From: Ptiloglossa arizonensis
Taxonomy: Eukaryota > Arthropoda > Insecta > Hymenoptera > Colletidae
Direction: 5' to 3'
DNA: 64,000 bases
Assembly: GCF_051014685.1 (NCBI RefSeq)
Contig: NC_135058.1
Coordinates: 3,510,811 to 3,574,810, forward strand
How positions within the stretch are numbered: the stretch's first letter is position 1; every line of letters starts with the position of its first letter. Shown piece by piece: positions 60,446 through 64,000 of the stretch. The notes below the pieces were generated by a model. It was not told the origin of the DNA, did not search any database, and saw only the letters and a program-made list of their open reading frames with translations. The position numbers were made by a program, and so were the translations under genes.

Positions 60446-63400
60446 GATTCCAAAGGATTAAAAGACGAGGTGGGTTGCACAAGGTGGATCACAATGAACG
60501 ATAAAAACGTCGTAGACGATAATCGTTCGAATTCTAACCATTACGATCCGCGTGCGGCGGCGACGCATCGCGTAATTGCTGGCACGCGGTAACTAACTGC
60601 GGAACATTGCGTGAACGTTTAATAAACGCGCGACGGGGTAGGGTAGGAGGTTATCGATCTATCGGAAGGTCGTCGATGGATAGATCGCGAACGCAAAGCT
60701 TGTCCATTGTAGCCGGGATGCAGCAACTGATTTATCGCTCGGATGATCGTCGGTTGGGTGTTGCTATTCAAGAGCTGCTCCCGACCCTTGGCGCAATTTT
60801 TTGAAAGGTTAAACGCTGGAATCGGTTCGCGTTCGAAACGTAGCACGAACGTACCTAGACTTTCCAAACGTATTACGTACACCGTTCTCTATCGGTAGCC
60901 ACTTTTCTACGGTTAAAAGGCTCGTCACGATTACAGTTGCGCGTCGGTATCGGCCGATTCGCGGCTACGAATCGCGAATGCAAAAATATTTTGATATTTC
61001 ACGGCCTTTACCGCGAAGGAAGCCACTCGGCCAATGTAACGACAATACACCTCTTCGACGATGTTAATAACGGGAGAAAATATATTTAAGCGCGAAGCTT
61101 CTACTTTACGATCCGTGCGAATGGATTTTTTTACCACAAGCTGCGAAGACAGCTGAACCTGTCTTAACACCAAACAAATGTAAAGACGACCTATCTAGCC
61201 TAAAACTTCGAGTTGTCTAAGCTGAAACTCCAAATAATTATAAACATACTCCATCTGGTCCAAATTCCAAAGGAGCGAGCTTAATGGACAGATGCACCCG
61301 CAGTCACGTACACCAAAAACCTCTTTCCAAGGACGCTATACAAAAACCACTGATTTTGAATAAACTAATTCAGTTCTGTTTCCAAATTGAAACTTGTCAT
61401 AAATCTATACTACGGTCAACGTTAAAGTGATCATGTGCGTTACTTCGACTCGTGTAATTGTCAGAGAAAAGATCCTTCTCCTTTTTTCCTTACAGAAGGA
61501 AGTCTGACAAAAAAAAACAATAATTTCGAGTCGAGCCAAAGCTTGACTCCGAAAATTTTCTTCGAGCGATGAAACTCTCGTCCACGTGTAACAAAGCCCT
61601 TTCTTTGACCGTCTCGTTCGTCTCCTCCGGCCTAAAAAATTCCAGACTCGATCTCAATGATCCGTGCACACTCTCCAAACCGATATCCTACTGTAAACTA
61701 ATTATAAACTTCCCCTCGATGTCGTTCGCTGTCCCGAACACTTTTCGTTCACATTCGATCGTAGCGATATTTATCTCGTAGCTACGTTACGGAGCTTTCT
61801 TTTTCCGTTGTTCGTTCCGCGCGTATTTTTCGGTTTATCATTTTCCTTTAACGTTCGCGTCGCGTTTTCGATGTTTATTCGGCGGGACGCGCGCGAAAAA
61901 CGCACACGCCATTACCGCGCGTGCGCGCGCGTAACATTTAATCATCGTGTTTAATTGAAACCCTTTTAACACGTTCGATTCGACGCGCGTCACTGTTGAT
62001 CCACGGGTTTCACCCGGAAAGTAAATATTTCTTGGAGGGGTGAGTTGAATGGCAAACATTTACTTCCGTTCGACGATGGAATAAAATTTGGCGAAGGGAA
62101 AGATAAACGTAATTGATACCTTCCCGCCACCGAGAGCCGTTAATTGAAATATAGGTGGGAAGTACGGTAATTCTTGCGTAAATTGAACGCGAATCAACGC
62201 GATCGATCGTGCCAAAATGGCGACGAAATTTTCTTCTCGACTCTCGAACGGAACGATTGTTAATTAATCGACGAAGAAAGTTAGGAATTCGATTTTTCCA
62301 CGGAGTATCGGTTCGTTAAAAATTAACCTTTCCTTCCAGATTGCCTTGAGAACGTTCGATAAGGCAATTTAACTTAGAGAGGTTAGATTCTTGACTTTCT
62401 GCGCCGGGTAATTATCGATCGTTTCAATCTGGGTCGATCGCGTTTGAAGTTGAGAAAATTTAACAGTTTTATTTTATTTTACTGGGAAATAACGAACGAA
62501 CGGTTCGGTGATGAATTTTTATAGAAAACAAAGTGTGTTTAGATACGGTACTCGAGAGTCTCGAATTATTGTTGTGTGAAAAGTAATAGGAACGCGTACT
62601 TCACTTTCTGACGGATAAATTTGTTACTATGTTTCGATCGATGAAGATCGATCATCAAACCACGGATCAAAAGTAAGCGATTGGATAAAACTATTAACGT
62701 AAAATAAATTGCATTTAAATATATTTCCGACACAAAGTGGAGATTACGGATAATCGAAAGAATCGAATTTCCGATCCTCGAAATGGAGGTTCGGCGTCTC
62801 GAAGTACGCTGTGTAAATTGTAACAGAAAGTAGATTTGCCAGTCGATCGTTCGAATTGTATACTATTTGCCCGTTTTCGCGACTCGATCGAGGATTTTAA
62901 CTTCCGCGTGACGTTGAACGCGTTGACGTCTCACTCGCCTTTAAATATTTCGTATCCACGAAAAGACGTTAACGATTTCGTATGAATTATCGTCGTGTTA
63001 TTTTAAGCTCGTTCCTTCGAACTCGATGTTTTACACTTGACGATAAATAGCAGCTAATAGATCATTAATATCCGGTACCGGACAAGATCGGTGCGATAGG
63101 TTTCTATCGACTCGTAAAATATTAAAAGCCCCCGACCATCGCACGAGTCCATAACGGAGTTCTTTATAACCTCCCGTCTGTGCATTTAACGCCTTGGTCG
63201 TCGTAAAAAAGAATTTAGCTTTTTATCGACAGGTGCGTTTGTTTCATTCGCGGTGTTTTATTACGGCCGACACGAGCGTCACAGTTAACGCGATAATTAC
63301 AAAGCGAGGTACGTCGAGGCTCGAGGTCTGCGCTTCTCTAAGTATACACCTTATTGAATGCAAATCGTTACTCGAGCGTAAGGAAATCGTTACGCAATAA

Positions 63401-64000
63401 TGCAACATAATATCGAGCTCAATCTGCGCTGTAACGAACCTTAGGAAATTGCAGAATGAAATTACTAAGAGTTGTAAACCCCTGGCAGGATAGTCGCGTT
63501 ATTATCGCAACGAAGAAGAAATATTTTCCCATGACGCAACACGGTAACCAATGCGAGTCTTCATTGTACCGGATTAAGCCACGACAAGTGGCTTACATAT
63601 ATCCTGCAATGTGAACAAGAAAATGCTAATCGTTTCTTCGTTCCGTAGAGAGAGAGAAAGAGAGTGGTTTCCATATTGATACAATATTGAATTCGAAACG
63701 AGCGTTCGCTGCATCGAAGCGAGCGTTTGCGAAACAACAAAGGGAACCGTGTATAGCTCGACAACTCGGAGACGATCCTCGAGGGAGTGGTTCGAGCGTG
63801 GTGGGGCGAGGAGTGGGGCGAGAAGTGGGGATGAGATCGAACGACGCGACGTAGAGTCGCGCAGCTGTCGAACGTCATCCGATATCGTTGAACCCGATAT
63901 CGCTGTTCGATTGGAAAATCGTCCGCCACGGATCACGGTACGTTCATAGTAATCTGATTCATCGTAGTCGTTGTTTTTATCCCCGTATGCACGAATAAAA
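60446..64000. other. non-coding stretch to the right edge
   Basis: No gene or RNA gene is recognised. 61170-61420 is another low-CpG patch without open frames. A TTAACACGTT word at 61967 resembles the left end of the element at 14750 but has no partner. 62040-62400 is repeat-free with several TTAATTA-type words. Open frames at 63561-63936 overlap and lack domains. Confidence 0.4.

Noticed and set aside
60136..60492. Ser-Leu-Phe-Glu-Ser repeat protein on the minus strand
   Set aside because: It is a translation of the 15-bp minisatellite. The period is a multiple of three by coincidence.
61967..62010. TTAACACGTT followed by an inverted CGGGTTTCACCCG word, like a transposon end
   Set aside because: No matching opposite end with TTAA was found nearby, so a solitary similarity is not enough to call an element.

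Overview
The window looks like nuclear DNA from an insect, most likely a hymenopteran and possibly a bee. It is AT-rich but very rich in CpG-containing words (TCG, CGA, TTCG). It has almost no long open frames, its one clear gene has small introns, and it carries piggyBac-like, mariner-like and LINE remnants among many local tandem arrays. The lineage is inferred from composition and element content, not from a diagnostic gene. Nothing looks bacterial: there are no operons, no ribosome binding site layout, no CRISPR array, and no rRNA or tRNA gene that I can see.

One host gene can be defined. On the minus strand at about 7243-6120, a TATA box is followed by a short first exon (Met-Lys), a second exon that completes a textbook signal peptide, and a third exon coding a secreted chain of glycine blocks punctuated by tryptophan. 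Both splice junctions keep frame. The end of the gene is uncertain because the apparent stop codon lies inside a consensus splice donor.

The rest is non-coding or mobile. A 5'-truncated LINE (35756-37064, minus) is bounded by an 11-bp target-site duplication and a poly(A) tail, and keeps an intact RNase H-like domain. A frameshifted piggyBac-like transposase C-terminus lies at 31008-30515 (minus), close to a 16-bp palindrome. Two short elements linked to TTAA sites lie at 14750-15230 and 55289-55536. A mariner-like MITE cluster fills 58807-60033, including three back-to-back 54-bp fold-back units.

The most striking general property is the number of independent tandem arrays. They occur at 1-720, 1477-2135, 5682-5935, 10180-10259, 10790-11290, 12671-13740, 15355-15660, 19740-20750 (about 1 kb of GAC/AAC/GAG triplets), 21303-21440, 26329-27590 (113/125-bp satellite), 38609-39033, 44290-45060, 47571-47940, 49560-50340, 53572-53779, 54424-54613 and 60331-60445. 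Several show internal history, such as paired copies or alternating long and short units. Most longer open frames here are translations of these repeats, or lie in GC-rich unique DNA without recognisable domains, and are not called as genes.
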